A stretch of 43,065 nt of DNA from contig CABMIB010000100.1 in the NCBI GenBank assembly GCA_902386135.1, positions 1-43,065 on the forward strand. Reading direction: 5' to 3'. Source of the stretch: an uncultured archaeon. GTDB taxonomy: Archaea; Halobacteriota; Methanosarcinia; Methanosarcinales; Methanoperedenaceae. A program made the translations under genes and the position numbers. Below the pieces are notes generated by a model, which was not told the DNA's origin, made no database searches, and saw only the letters and a list, made by a program, of their open reading frames with translations. Below are positions 30,966-41,800 of this stretch, one piece after another. Within the stretch, counting starts at the first letter, position 1. Every line of letters starts with the position of its first letter.

Positions 30966-32681
30966 ATGTACGGCTGGACAGGGAAAACCGTAACAATAGA
31001 TTTATCAGACGATAAAATCACTAAAACCGAAAGCGATACCAGTTTGCTCCGTGCCTTTATCGGTGGAAGGGGGCTGGGTGTAAAGCTTTATTACGATGCC
31101 ATAAACCCGAATATCGACCAACTGAGCCCGGAAAACATCATAATATTCGCAACAGGTCCTCTCACAGGGACGGCAGCCCCGATGTCGGGCAGGCACGCGA
31201 TGGTATCGAAATCCCCGCTTACAGGCACGATGTTCGATTCAAGCAGCGGCGGGTTTTTCGGAAAAGAATTAAAGTTCGCAGGGATTGATGCGCTCATAAT
31301 AAAAGGCGCGGCAGAACAGCCGGTTTACATTTCCATGCAGAATGATGATATAGAGATACATCCTGCAAACGGTTTGTGGGGAGAGAACATCAGGTCATGT
31401 ACGGACAAGCTCTCATCGAAAGGACGCGTGGCTTGCATCGGGCGTGCAGGAGAACGGCTTGTCCCAATCGCCAGCGTCATGAATGATTATTTCCATGCCT
31501 GTGGGCGCGGGGGGCTGGGTGCTGTCATGGGTTCAAAGAAGCTTAAGGCGGTCGTGGTAAAAGGAGATAAAAAACCTGCGATCGCAGATGAAAATGGTTT
31601 TAAAAAAGCGTGCCGTGAGGCGCTGCATCTTATAAAAGCGGGACCCGCAGCTTCAAAAGGATTGAGTACATATGGGACGTCTTCGGCTTTGAACCTTATG
31701 AACTATACGAAAATCCTGCCTGTAAAGAATTTCCGCCAAAAGGGGTTCAACCGCGCAGATAAAGTTTCAGGCGAATTTATCAAAGAAAATTACGATATTA
31801 AGTCTCACACCTGTTATAACTGCGTTATCGCATGCAAGCACATCATAAAGAGCGGGATGTTCGAGGGTCATGAGGTGCCCGAATACGAGACACTGTGGGC
31901 TTATGGTCCTGATAGCAACAATGCGGATATGGACACGATCATCAAGGTAAACCGCCTCTGTAACGATTACGGCATCGATACAATCTCATCAGGCTCTACG
32001 CTCGCGGCTTATGCTGAAATAATGGGTGAGGATATCGATGAATTACTCGCGCTTGTTAAAAAGATAGGTGAGAGTGAGGGCATCGGAAAGGAACTGGGCA
32101 GAGGGTCAAAGGCTCTTGCGCACTCGCGCGGGAAAGATGCTGCGATACACGTGAAAGGGCTTGAGCTTCCAGGATACGACCCGCGAGGTGTCCTGGGGAT
32201 GGCTCTTGCTTACGCCACCTCGAACCGCGGGGGCTGTCATCTCCGCGCCTATATGATCGCGCCGGAAATCCTGGGCAAGCCCAAAAAAGTAGACCCCCTT
32301 ACTTTTTCAGGGAAAGCAGAGCTTGTTCAGGTATTCCAGAATGGGAAGGCTGCTCTTGACTCACTGGTGCTGTGCACGTTCGCATCTTTCGCTATGTCTG
32401 AGAGAGAGTTCGCAGATATGTTAAGCGCTGCAACAGGCGTGGATTATTCCGTAGAGGAGTTTTTGAAATGCGGGGAAAGGATATGGAACCTTGAGAGATT
32501 ATTCAATATCGGGGCAGGATTTACGCGAAAGGACGATACGCTTCCAGAGAGGTTCTTCGGGGGCGGCGGTATTAACAGGGCAGAGTTTGAAAAGGCACTG
32601 GATGAATACTATCATTTCAGGGGCTGGAGTGATGAAGGGGTGCCGGCTGAGGAGAAGCTGAGGGAGCTTGGTTTATTGTAG
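30966..32681 (+). CDS. aor: Tungsten-containing aldehyde:ferredoxin oxidoreductase
   Basis: This 571-residue enzyme oxidises aldehydes to carboxylic acids with ferredoxin as acceptor, in the cytoplasm. It begins in the family style (GWTGKTVTIDLSDDKI) and has GGRGLGVKLYYD, GPLTGTAAPMSGRH and RGGLGAVMGSKKLKAVVVKG for the bis-tungstopterin. The [4Fe-4S] cluster ligands are C283, C286 and C290 (CYNCVIAC) plus C470 (LVLC). The ATG has no Shine-Dalgarno sequence and lies about 25 bases after an AT-rich TATA-like stretch, so the transcript is probably leaderless. The substrate subtype cannot be told from sequence alone. Confidence 0.93.
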   Translation: MYGWTGKTVTIDLSDDKITKTESDTSLLRAFIGGRGLGVKLYYDAINPNIDQLSPENIIIFATGPLTGTAAPMSGRHAMVSKSPLTGTMFDSSSGGFFGKELKFAGIDALIIKGAAEQPVYISMQNDDIEIHPANGLWGENIRSCTDKLSSKGRVACIGRAGERLVPIASVMNDYFHACGRGGLGAVMGSKKLKAVVVKGDKKPAIADENGFKKACREALHLIKAGPAASKGLSTYGTSSALNLMNYTKILPVKNFRQKGFNRADKVSGEFIKENYDIKSHTCYNCVIACKHIIKSGMFEGHEVPEYETLWAYGPDSNNADMDTIIKVNRLCNDYGIDTISSGSTLAAYAEIMGEDIDELLALVKKIGESEGIGKELGRGSKALAHSRGKDAAIHVKGLELPGYDPRGVLGMALAYATSNRGGCHLRAYMIAPEILGKPKKVDPLTFSGKAELVQVFQNGKAALDSLVLCTFASFAMSEREFADMLSAATGVDYSVEEFLKCGERIWNLERLFNIGAGFTRKDDTLPERFFGGGGINRAEFEKALDEYYHFRGWSDEGVPAEEKLRELGLL

Positions 32682-32718
32682 CGGTTCTTTCGAGTATAAA
32701 TTGTCATTTAACTAAGAG

Positions 32719-34194
32719 TCAGTATGGAACTTGATAAATTACTGGGTAGAATCTTAACACATCCAACTTATCTGCGACTATAAATTTTAGTTTGCCCATT
32801 AAATTCACAATTGTATTTGGAGAGAGTGCGATTTCTGTATCACTGTTTTTGAGACTCAGAGAATGAGCTGTCTGGTTGATGATTGCATCCTTGAATATGC
32901 CATATGTGTCCGAACTCTTGATCTGCGTCACAGAGGTTGAGACTGCCCATGTGTATCTTAGCTGCACCATATCGCTTGTCGCACCTGCGAACACGCTGTC
33001 CACATAGGTTACGAACAGCGGTACATCGGTCTCACCTGCAATACTCTTCTCAGTATAGGTATATATTGGTTTGGCACCGGATGTACCGGATGAGACGACT
33101 TTAGCGTCTTTCTTTATTCCATCCTTGCTCAGGGTAAGCAAGACCTGCCTTGGTGTTGCCTTGGCATCTATACGGCTGGCTGTTATTGCCCAACCACAAC
33201 CTACATCCCAAGTCTCACCGACTTGCAAGGTCTTCTTCTCAGATGCTGCTGTTCCCTGCTCAATTATCAGCTTAGCCAGCTTATCGACTTTGCCGTTAAG
33301 AGCGATGTATGGCTCTCCCTGCCAACCGATGATGTAGTAGTTACCGCCATTGAATGCCTGTCCTGCGCCAGTTCTCTCCAAGCCTGCTGCGGCAGCATCT
33401 GCGCAACTATTGTTATACTGCTCTGAAACAACCTTTAACTTTTTAGCCTGTGCTTCTGTGGTATAAGACAGTTTATCTATGCCGATTGTCCTCTCTTTTG
33501 CTCCCAAGCTTGGTTGAAGTAATTTCAATGACTCTTTGCCCAGATCATCATCAATATCGTAAAAAAATCCATCAAAATTCTGAACATCCCAAATATAGAA
33601 TGGGAGATCTGGCGAACCGATTTGTGGAAGTTTCCTTTCATCATAAACTCTAGGCAACGTGGTTTTTACTATATTTGCCTGTGAATGTATGATACTAATA
33701 CCTTTGACTCCAACCTTTGGTATTTTTACAGTAGATTGTTTAGACTTTTGGGATATAATGGTCGCAATTTCCTCTGCGATTTTAACCATTTCGGCATCAA
33801 TCTGGTATTTATTCCCATGAGAAATAGGTATGCCATCTTTGGGACGAAGATTCATTTGAGTAAGCCATTTAACTTGTCTCCAGGGACAATGTTTGATAAT
33901 GATTGGAAATATGTGAAGACCTTCCCTTTCTTGGCGTTCCAATAAACGAGGCACTTCTTTGCTACGGATGAACTCTGAAGTAAGAAAATCAACAGAAACT
34001 AGCAATATAGCTACGCTAGCTACATCCATAGCTTTCTGAATTTCCCGGTCCAACTCCTCGCCAGCGACAATATGCTGGTCGTACCATATATCGAGAATAT
34101 TTTCCCGTTGAAGTACCTCTAGGTGCTTAACAAGCCTATCTTTACAATCTTCATCGTTATGGCTGTAGCTGATGAAAACTATAGGCTTTGTTAT
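32719..34194 (-). CDS. TIR domain fused to an S-layer domain, probable ATA start
   Basis: The 491-residue reading frame joins two unrelated parts. Residues 1-150 are a TIR domain (TKPIVFISYSHNDED, IWYDQHIVAGEEL, SVAILLVSVDFLTSEF, candidate catalytic E80 in SKEVPRLLER, then HIFPIIIKHCPW). Residues about 197-491 are a methanosarcinal S-layer domain (FYIWDVQNFDGFFYDIDDDL, NGGNYYIIGWQGEPYIAL, then LKFIVADKLDVLRFYPVIY). There is no signal peptide or membrane helix, so it is probably cytoplasmic. The frame has no ATG: TTG at 34053 would delete the first third of the TIR domain. ATA at 34194 lies 7 bases after GGAGG and aligns with the usual MTKP start of such TIR proteins, so it is either a rare start codon or a mutated ATG. 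The S-layer part could be a sensor or decoy; that is inference. Confidence 0.8.
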   Translation of the reverse strand: MTKPIVFISYSHNDEDCKDRLVKHLEVLQRENILDIWYDQHIVAGEELDREIQKAMDVASVAILLVSVDFLTSEFIRSKEVPRLLERQEREGLHIFPIIIKHCPWRQVKWLTQMNLRPKDGIPISHGNKYQIDAEMVKIAEEIATIISQKSKQSTVKIPKVGVKGISIIHSQANIVKTTLPRVYDERKLPQIGSPDLPFYIWDVQNFDGFFYDIDDDLGKESLKLLQPSLGAKERTIGIDKLSYTTEAQAKKLKVVSEQYNNSCADAAAAGLERTGAGQAFNGGNYYIIGWQGEPYIALNGKVDKLAKLIIEQGTAASEKKTLQVGETWDVGCGWAITASRIDAKATPRQVLLTLSKDGIKKDAKVVSSGTSGAKPIYTYTEKSIAGETDVPLFVTYVDSVFAGATSDMVQLRYTWAVSTSVTQIKSSDTYGIFKDAIINQTAHSLSLKNSDTEIALSPNTIVNLMGKLKFIVADKLDVLRFYPVIYQVPY

Positions 34195-34371
34195 AGCATT
34201 ACCTCCAATATATTGCAGAGATTATTCAAATTTGAAATTGTCGACATATAACAAATATTTTTATACCTAATACCATATATGCATAAATACTCTCTCCTGC
34301 CCAAAAACGAGTCATTATGCACAAATGCAGTAAACTACTCAAGGCTTTACTCTAAGTAGTTTACAAATTCA

Positions 34372-34983
34372 CTATTTGACCGGAAAGTCGGTGTCATAAA
34401 CGTTCACCCCTGTTTCCTTCATCCACGCCTCGACGATGCCGATATCATCGGTGTTGAGCCTGAAATCGTTGAAGAAGCCGGGGGCGACGCTTCCAGGGTC
34501 GTCGTACATATAGCCGTAATTGAATTCACTTATAATGGATGGAGCCATCGGGTCAATAATGTAATAATAGACGCCTTTAATTCTAATCTTTGGAAATGTG
34601 CTGTTTCCACCCTGTTTTACCGGGATTGCAATCGAGGTATTGAGTTTATCAGGATTTCCGAAAACTATCTTCGGTTCGAATCCAATGGTTTTTTTTAAGT
34701 GATACCATAACAAAGTGGTTGTCCTGGGTCGGTTTAACTGTACCGCAAGTCTATTCCATCCCTTCGAGTTAAGCATGTCCAGTTCATTGGATACTCTCTC
34801 TATCGTTGTTCTCGGGATATTTTCAACCGGTGCCGATGTCATCAGTTTTTGATCATCTGGTGCTGCGGTAGCCGGTTTATCCTGGATGCATCCGCTCATT
34901 AAAACAGTTGCAGTTAAAACCAGTATCGCAACGACTGCTTCTATTGCGGATTTTTTCATTTTTCCGGATACCCTTGCTTCCAT
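34372..34983 (-). CDS. Secreted lipoprotein, unknown function, 203 aa
   Basis: The N terminus has a signal peptide (KMKKSAIEAVVAILVLTA) and a lipobox-like LMSGC (Cys at about residue 32), so the mature protein is probably lipid-anchored outside the cell. A Pro/Ala-rich linker leads to a ~150-residue domain with no recognised family (GWNRLAVQLNRPRTTTLLWY; GVYYYIIDPMAPS). ATG 34983 has GAGGT six bases upstream. It lies in its own unit between the TIR-S-layer gene and the beta-propeller gene. Confidence 0.75.
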   Translation of the reverse strand: MEARVSGKMKKSAIEAVVAILVLTATVLMSGCIQDKPATAAPDDQKLMTSAPVENIPRTTIERVSNELDMLNSKGWNRLAVQLNRPRTTTLLWYHLKKTIGFEPKIVFGNPDKLNTSIAIPVKQGGNSTFPKIRIKGVYYYIIDPMAPSIISEFNYGYMYDDPGSVAPGFFNDFRLNTDDIGIVEAWMKETGVNVYDTDFPVK

Positions 34984-35347
34984 ACTTCGACCTCTATGGA
35001 AATGCCGCTTGCCTTATAGCGGTTCCGTTAGAATATAGACATAACTTGCTAAGTATAAATATCTGTTGAAATTATAGGTCACCAGTTAATCATCATGAGT
35101 TGTTTTTAAAACTCCTAAAAGGTTTTTATCAAATCAAAATGCCATTTCGCTGCCTGAAACAGATATAAAGCAATTTTGAGAAAAATAAGGCATGTCAGGG
35201 CTCTAAATAGAAAACGGGGATACTTTTATTACCCACAGTAATTGTTAGACAATCTCTGACTAATCCCTGAAGCTCCAAATAACGGACACTGCATAAAACA
35301 GTTAAGTTTATACATCAAAATGCTATGTAAAGTTTAGGTGGACATAA
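34984..35347. other. Intergenic region between divergent secreted-protein genes
   Basis: This 364-base AT-rich gap carries the divergent promoters of the lipoprotein and the beta-propeller gene. GTTAAGTTTATACATC at about 35300 is a possible TATA region for the rightward gene. I see no gene or repeat in it. Confidence 0.5.
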
Positions 35348-36580
35348 ATGAGAGCGGTTATCTATTTGCTGTTAATGGTCATGCTGGTTACACCGGCGCT
35401 GGCTTCTGACTGGAACATGTTTAAGAAAGATGCATCACACTCGGGATTTACCATAGATACGATTAATCCTCCGCTCACCCTGAAATGGTCTTCAAATCTC
35501 GGATATAGTACTGATTCATCTCCGGTTGTTGTAGACGGCATTTTATATATTGGCTCAAGTTATGGAATACATGCGATTGATGCCGTATCCGGAAAAGAGA
35601 TATGGAAATACCAGACCAATGGTTTTGTCAGAGCAGTTCCTGCGGTCGTAGATGGGGTATTGTACGTTGGACCGAATGATAAACGATTCTACGCCATCAA
35701 TGCGAAAGATGGCAGTGTAAAATGGATTTACACAGACTCTTCAGATGGATATCTATCTTCTCCGGCTATAGTTGATAACCTGGCTTATGTGGGATCCAAA
35801 GATACTAACCTTTATGCGATCAATATCCTGACCGGTAAAGCTTCGTGGTCGAAAGCCACAGCCAGCAGCGTTGATTCTTCTCCTGCTGTTTCAGAAGGAA
35901 CCGTTTATGCAGGTAATAGGAACGGTGTGCTCATCGCCTTTGATACAGTGAACGGGAAAGAGAAATGGCGTTACGATACAGGAACGGAGATCAAATCCTC
36001 GCCAGCTATTGAAAATGGAATTGTCTTTATCGGTTCGAATAATGGGGTGGTCTATGCCCTGACAACAGATAAAGGCACTCTGAAATGGAAGTTTTCTACA
36101 GGAAATAATGTCGAGCCGTCGCCTTCCGTAAAGGACGGCACAGTGTATGTCGGCTCAAAAGACTCTAATTTTTATGCAATCGACTCCGGGACAGGGAAAC
36201 TGAAATGGAAATTCCCTACTTCGGGCATTGTTACTTCATCGGCTGCCATTTCAAATAATATCGTTTATTTCGGGTCGGCGAACAATGTAATCTATGGCAT
36301 TGATGCAAATACAGGACAACTCCTCTGGAGAAACTCAACCGGAGAAAAGGACGGCGATTCTGTAACATCCCCTGCCATCTCTGGAAATATGCTGTACGCT
36401 GCGACCCACAATGGGATCGTGTATGCATACTCTTCCAATGCGCAGACGCCGCAGAAAACTGCTGAGACAGCAGCCACATCAACCCCGGGTTCAGCCGGAA
36501 CACCAAAGTCACCGGGATTTGAATATGCGGCAATTGCCCTGATGGTTGCGTTCCTGATCAGAAAGAGAGCTGCCCCTTAA
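35348..36580 (+). CDS. PQQ-like beta-propeller surface protein with PGF-CTERM-like tail
   Basis: This 410-residue protein has a signal peptide (about 1-19) and about eight repeats of a PQQ-like blade: each has a YAIDAxxGKxxWKY-like stretch and a SSPAVxxGxVYVGS-like stretch (for example TVYVGSKDSNFYAIDSGTG and VYALTTDKGTLKWKF). A Thr/Pro/Ser linker precedes SPGFEYAAIALMVAFLIRKR, a PGF-CTERM-like signal in which an archaeosortase would cut and anchor the protein. Such propellers on archaeal surfaces often bind other proteins; true PQQ use is not implied. The start has GGTGG six bases upstream. Confidence 0.88.
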   Translation: MRAVIYLLLMVMLVTPALASDWNMFKKDASHSGFTIDTINPPLTLKWSSNLGYSTDSSPVVVDGILYIGSSYGIHAIDAVSGKEIWKYQTNGFVRAVPAVVDGVLYVGPNDKRFYAINAKDGSVKWIYTDSSDGYLSSPAIVDNLAYVGSKDTNLYAINILTGKASWSKATASSVDSSPAVSEGTVYAGNRNGVLIAFDTVNGKEKWRYDTGTEIKSSPAIENGIVFIGSNNGVVYALTTDKGTLKWKFSTGNNVEPSPSVKDGTVYVGSKDSNFYAIDSGTGKLKWKFPTSGIVTSSAAISNNIVYFGSANNVIYGIDANTGQLLWRNSTGEKDGDSVTSPAISGNMLYAATHNGIVYAYSSNAQTPQKTAETAATSTPGSAGTPKSPGFEYAAIALMVAFLIRKRAAP

Positions 36581-36637
36581 ATTTAGTGTAACACCGTCAA
36601 AGGTTGCAGGATACTTTTGGCTGTTAACCATGGTGGG

Positions 36638-36886
36638 ATGCAAAACTACTTAAGTTCAAAAACAAATCCTCCTTTAATGTCATTCAATACGGAGCTGTAT
36701 GAGGGGATGTTGCAGGAGCCGCTCGCGTGGATATGGGTGAAGTTAATTATATTATTAGCATTCTTTTTGATAATGCCATATCTATATGTGAAATTCGTTG
36801 AGTGGCGACTTAAAAGTTTCCTGGGGAAAATATGGCAGAGAGTATCTTTCGAATTTAGCAGGAAATTCCAGTGGATGTGGCTGTAG
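36638..36886 (+). CDS. Small membrane protein, putative, 82 aa
   Basis: This ORF holds one clear membrane helix (WIWVKLIILLAFFLIMPYLY) followed by a basic amphipathic tail (KFVEWRLKSFLGKIWQRVSF). No ribosome binding site is convincing; starts at TTG 36617, ATG 36638 or ATG 36677 are all possible. It lies 57 bases after the beta-propeller gene in the same direction. The composition is protein-like, so it is kept at moderate confidence. Confidence 0.45.
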   Translation: MQNYLSSKTNPPLMSFNTELYEGMLQEPLAWIWVKLIILLAFFLIMPYLYVKFVEWRLKSFLGKIWQRVSFEFSRKFQWMWL

Positions 36887-37042
36887 ATATCAGGAGTTTT
36901 AATTTTTAGTATCACCTGACGAAACCATAGCCGAAAACTTTTTATCGAACCACAAACATGAAACAACAAAAACACAGGCAGGCTTTGACCTTATAACAGG
37001 AATAAGCATAACTGATCTTATTTATACCAGGAGGTAAAATTC

Positions 37043-38659
37043 ATGGCAGGCCAAATGGGCGGACAGCCGATCATCATTTTAAAGAAAGGAACAGAAAGAA
37101 CACGCGGAGAAGAAGCAAAACGCAGCAATATAATGGCTGCGCGGGCTGTGGCAGAAGCTGTGCGGACCACGCTCGGTCCCAAGGGCATGGACAAGATGCT
37201 TACAGACCCGGCAGGGCTTGTAACGATCACGAACGACGGAGCCACGATACTTGAGGAGATGAATATCAAGCACCCGGCTGCAAAGATAGTGGCCGAGGTG
37301 GCAAAGACTCAGGATGACGAGGTCGGGGACGGCACAACAACAGCCGCTGTCCTGACAGGGGAACTGCTAAAAGGCGCAGAGGTGCTGATGGAGCAGGGTA
37401 TCCATCCTACGACTATTATCAGTGGATATAATCTTGCAGAGCATAAAGCAAAAGAGCTCCTTTTGGATATTGCCATAGATTCAACAGATGAGCATCTGCA
37501 CAAAATCGCCCGGACCGCACTGACCGGGAAAGGCGTGGAATTCTCACGGGAAAAACTCTCAGACCTTGTGGTCACTGCCGTGAAATCGGTAGTTAAACAG
37601 GAGAACGGGAGCAAGAAAGTAAACATCAAGGACATCTCTATCGAAAGGCGCGGGGAAGGAAGCGTTGAGGACAGCGAGCTTGTCGCCGGTATAGTGCTGG
37701 ATAAAACAAAGACCCACCAGAGCATGCCGGTGCGGATTGAGAACGCGAAGATAGCGATCCTCGCCACGCCCATAGAGGTCAGGAAAGCCGAGACAAAATC
37801 CGAGATATCCATAGAAGCGCCGGGACAGACGCGGATGTTCCTTGAGCAGGAAGAAAGACAGATACGGCAGGCTGCTGATAAGGTCATCAAAAGCGGAGCC
37901 AATGCTGTATTCTGCCAGAAGGGAGTTGATGACACTGCACGCTATTTCCTTGCCAAGGCAGGCGTCTTTGTCACCCATCGGGTCAAGAAGAACGACCTGC
38001 TAAAGTTATCAAGGGCCACAGGCGGGAAAATAATTTCGAGCCTGGACGAGATCAAACCCGATGCCCTGGGACAGGCAGGACTGGTCGAAGAGAAGATGGT
38101 CGGGAACGGTGAGATGATATTCATTACAGGATGCAAGAATCCCGACACTTATTCGATACTGCTGCGCGGGGGAACCGAGCACGTTGTAACAAGCCTTCAT
38201 CGCGCCATGCATGATGCCCTGCGCGTAGTCGGGGTAACGATAGAAGACGGGAAGATAGTCGCGGGCGGCGGGGCTGCCGAGACAGAACTGGCGCTGCGCC
38301 TTCGCGAGTATGCATCCACGCTTGAAGGAAGGGAGCAGCTTGCGGTCAATAAGTTCGCGGATTCACTTGAAATAATCCCTAAGACACTTGCGGAAAATGC
38401 AGGGCTGGACGCCATAGATATGCTTACGGAGCTCAGAAGGCAGCATGAGAAAGGCAATAAGAACGCCGGTCTTGACGTTAACGAGGGCAAACCCGTGGAT
38501 ATGCTCAAGAACGATGTCATTGAGCCTCTTCGTGTGAAAACCCAGGCGATAACATCATCTACAGAGGCTGCGTCCATGATACTGCGCATCGATGATGTGA
38601 TGGCGTCAGCAAAAGATGAGCATCCCAAGAAGAAGCCTGACCTGAGCGATCTGGATTAA
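37043..38659 (+). CDS. thsA: Thermosome subunit (group II chaperonin)
   Basis: This 538-residue protein forms the double-ring archaeal chaperonin that folds proteins with ATP. Signature motifs are [42 protein letters not shown] and, near the C terminus, [17 protein letters not shown] and [14 protein letters not shown]. The tail is charged rather than the Gly-Met repeat of some homologues. ATG 37043 has a GGAGGT site 7 bases upstream. It is transcribed alone; a TATA-like CTTTTTATC lies near 36938. Confidence 0.96.
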   Translation: MAGQMGGQPIIILKKGTERTRGEEAKRSNIMAARAVAEAVRTTLGPKGMDKMLTDPAGLVTITNDGATILEEMNIKHPAAKIVAEVAKTQDDEVGDGTTTAAVLTGELLKGAEVLMEQGIHPTTIISGYNLAEHKAKELLLDIAIDSTDEHLHKIARTALTGKGVEFSREKLSDLVVTAVKSVVKQENGSKKVNIKDISIERRGEGSVEDSELVAGIVLDKTKTHQSMPVRIENAKIAILATPIEVRKAETKSEISIEAPGQTRMFLEQEERQIRQAADKVIKSGANAVFCQKGVDDTARYFLAKAGVFVTHRVKKNDLLKLSRATGGKIISSLDEIKPDALGQAGLVEEKMVGNGEMIFITGCKNPDTYSILLRGGTEHVVTSLHRAMHDALRVVGVTIEDGKIVAGGGAAETELALRLREYASTLEGREQLAVNKFADSLEIIPKTLAENAGLDAIDMLTELRRQHEKGNKNAGLDVNEGKPVDMLKNDVIEPLRVKTQAITSSTEAASMILRIDDVMASAKDEHPKKKPDLSDLD

Positions 38660-38832
38660 AATAACTTTTAATTTTTTTTATTTTTCAAAGATTCGCTCCT
38701 GCTGAGGCTGTATCGCAAGATAGCTTGGGTAACTTGCGAGTTATATCAATAAATAGTTTTATAACCTAATTTTCATATAGTTACTATAAGGGGTTGGTAG
38801 ATTAGCACGGAAAGGTAAAGGGGAGCGGTAAG

Positions 38833-41800
38833 GTGAGAAACTTATGGGGAGTCTTGGAATCAGATGTTTCACTGGCTAAATATAGTAAATTTTGTGCAAT
38901 ACTTACATTTATCCTGCTATCAGGGGTAGCGGCAGCCTCCCCGTTTGCAGTACCAGCCATTGGAAATCCGCAGATAAACCTCACCACCAACAGGCTCGTT
39001 ATTCTGGATGACCCAAGTGGATGGGATGGCGGGAATGCGACTATACCAATTACAGATAGGGGGAACCAGTGGTCCGGGGAAAGCACTACAATCAGGTGGT
39101 ATGCGCTCCTGATCAATTCATCGGGCAGAGCAGCCCGGAATATAACTGTAACAAGCCAGCTTCTTTTTCCAAACGGCACAGTTGCCCTGGAAAAAACAGG
39201 CATCACTAACAGCTTCGGCATAGCAGCCTTCGACCAGGATATGGACAGGTGGTTGCGCTTTAACGGCAGCGCAAGTGAGGGGATGTACACAATAAACTCC
39301 AGCGCAACCGTAGATAATACCTCTGTAGCTGGAAGCTATAATTTTATCTACGACGAGTGGGGCTGCGGTTCAAGCGGCAGTGGCTGCCATAAATCCCAGT
39401 ACTGGCAGGGAGGCTTTATGGATTCCCAGATTGCCAGCACGTTTGCAACCGGGAGTATCCAGAATTCCCCTTACCTGCATGCATGGGATAACTTCCATAA
39501 TATCTCCAGCCATGGTTTCGGCGGAGGTTTTATCGGAAACGGAGAATGTCTTACATGCCACCGCGGCTATGACAGTATATACCGCAACCATAGCAGCAGA
39601 GTGCAGGCGACATCCCAATACCCGGCAGGAGTCCATAATGGTAAAGTACCCTGCACAGGCTGCCACGCGGCTTTTAACAGCGGCACAATGCCAATCCGCC
39701 AATGCTACGACTGCCATCCTCTGAAGAACAACAATCTCACCATAAAAACTTTCACCCAGGCAGCATCAAGCGGCTTCTCATACCAGCCGTTGACGGATAC
39801 GAACATAACTGCGCACAATGCAGGCATGAATATACCCTGCATCATATGCCATAACGGCATGCATAATGTATCCAAGCCCTACAATGCTGCTGATACCTCC
39901 AACACATTCACAGAATACCAGCAGTGCACCGCATGTCACAGTGCTCGTAAAAGACACAACGACAGTGTAAGCTGCACGGTCTGCCATTCTCAGGACGCCC
40001 ATGCGATCAAGGTATTTGCGCAGAACGCTACATATATACAGGGTGTTGAGAGTGGGGACAGGGGCAACTGCACCAGTTGCCACCAGAACTCTTCTTTCCT
40101 AAGCACGCTACTTTCGCAGCCGAAGGCTGGTTCTCATACAGGGAGCGCCCCGCAGGTTCCAGATCCACTCAACCACAGCAATGACCCGATTGCAGGGATG
40201 AAATGGAACCAGACACCCGGCTACTGGATGAACGGAACTAATGGAAGCGCCCGGCTTTCATCGTGCAAGTATTGCCACGGCGATACCCTGCATAAGACCG
40301 CCGCTCTGGGCAGACCATCACTGTGGGAAGGCAATAATACCGTGAACTCAACCCTTGATGGTACCTCCTGGTGCGCCTCATGTCACTGGCAGGGCTACGC
40401 CAGAGGCGCAAATACCTACAATGACACGGTAAGTACCTTCACGGGAGATAACTTATCAGTACCACCTGAAATAACAGGAAACGCCACTTATGGCGCAAAC
40501 CAGAGTGCTCCTGCGTATTTCAATCACAGTAATATTACCAAGGACGATGTCACATGCAAAGGCTGCCACGGACGCCTGGCAACTGGTGTGAGCATAACAG
40601 GGTTCATGCATAATGTTGCCGTGGGTTCAGCAGCCGGGGGCCCTGACTGCGCGCTGTGCCATGATATAAACGGGATAGCACCAAAGAGAATAAATTTTTC
40701 AGCGTTCAAAGAGGGTGTGCACAGGAACCTCAATAGTGCTGCAACGAACAACACAACGCTTTCAGAGATAGTGGATAAAGCCTGCTGGGCATGCCACGGT
40801 GAGGGTAATGAGCCGGCAGGACACCCATCAAGATACAAAACCCCGCGCAGGTGCAGCAATAACGACTGCCATTCCCTTAACCAATCTTTCAAGGCGCCCA
40901 TGGTTTATTCTCATTTCGAGGATGCAGCCCTTAACGGCAATCCCGATAACACTACGAATTTCAATATTTCCACAAAAGCCCCATGCGAAACATGCCATTC
41001 CAATAGCTTAATTGAAGTGGGTGAAAACCTCAACGCATCCGTTTCCCATTATGCCTCTACCGGAGATTTGATAGGCTCTAGGAATTGCATCTACTGCCAT
41101 CTCGACAAGGACAACTCAGAAAAATGGGGGAACGCCACCGAGATAAATAAAAACAGGACATCCATGACCGAACTTGATAAGCTGAATAATAAATTCACAG
41201 CCCGCGAAGGGGAGTTCACGGAACTCGGCATGGGATACAGGATAAAGGTCACGGGAATATCAACCAAGCGGGGCAGCGCAGATATGGAGTTGTATAAGGC
41301 GGATACACTGGTGGATAAAGGACTTGTGAATATCGGAGAATACGTATATGAAGAGTATCGCATAGTGGATAATGCAACTACCAGGATCCCTGTGATCAAG
41401 CTCAATATCACGGGAATGTTCGCTTCTGACAATGAAAGCTTTATACAGTTCGACGGCACCAGGATAAAAAGGCTGCATTACGAGAACAAGACCACCTCCT
41501 GCTACCTGTGCCATTTCAACGGCGATGCCATGAGGCGCAAATACACGGTAATAGACAGGAGAGACGATAACCTATTTTATACTGAGGTATTCTTTAACTC
41601 TTCTGACAGGAATGAGTTCTACCAGGAACAGGCTCTCCAGCTCCTGGCTAACATGACACCTGCCGATGCGCATAGCGATATAGATAGAAGCAGAAGGATG
41701 ACGTTAAGAGAGGGGGATAAATGGGAGCTCGCCGGGAATTACAGCCTTACTCTTGAGGACATATCCAATAAAAGCGCATCAGCCAGGTTCTTGCTGCAGG

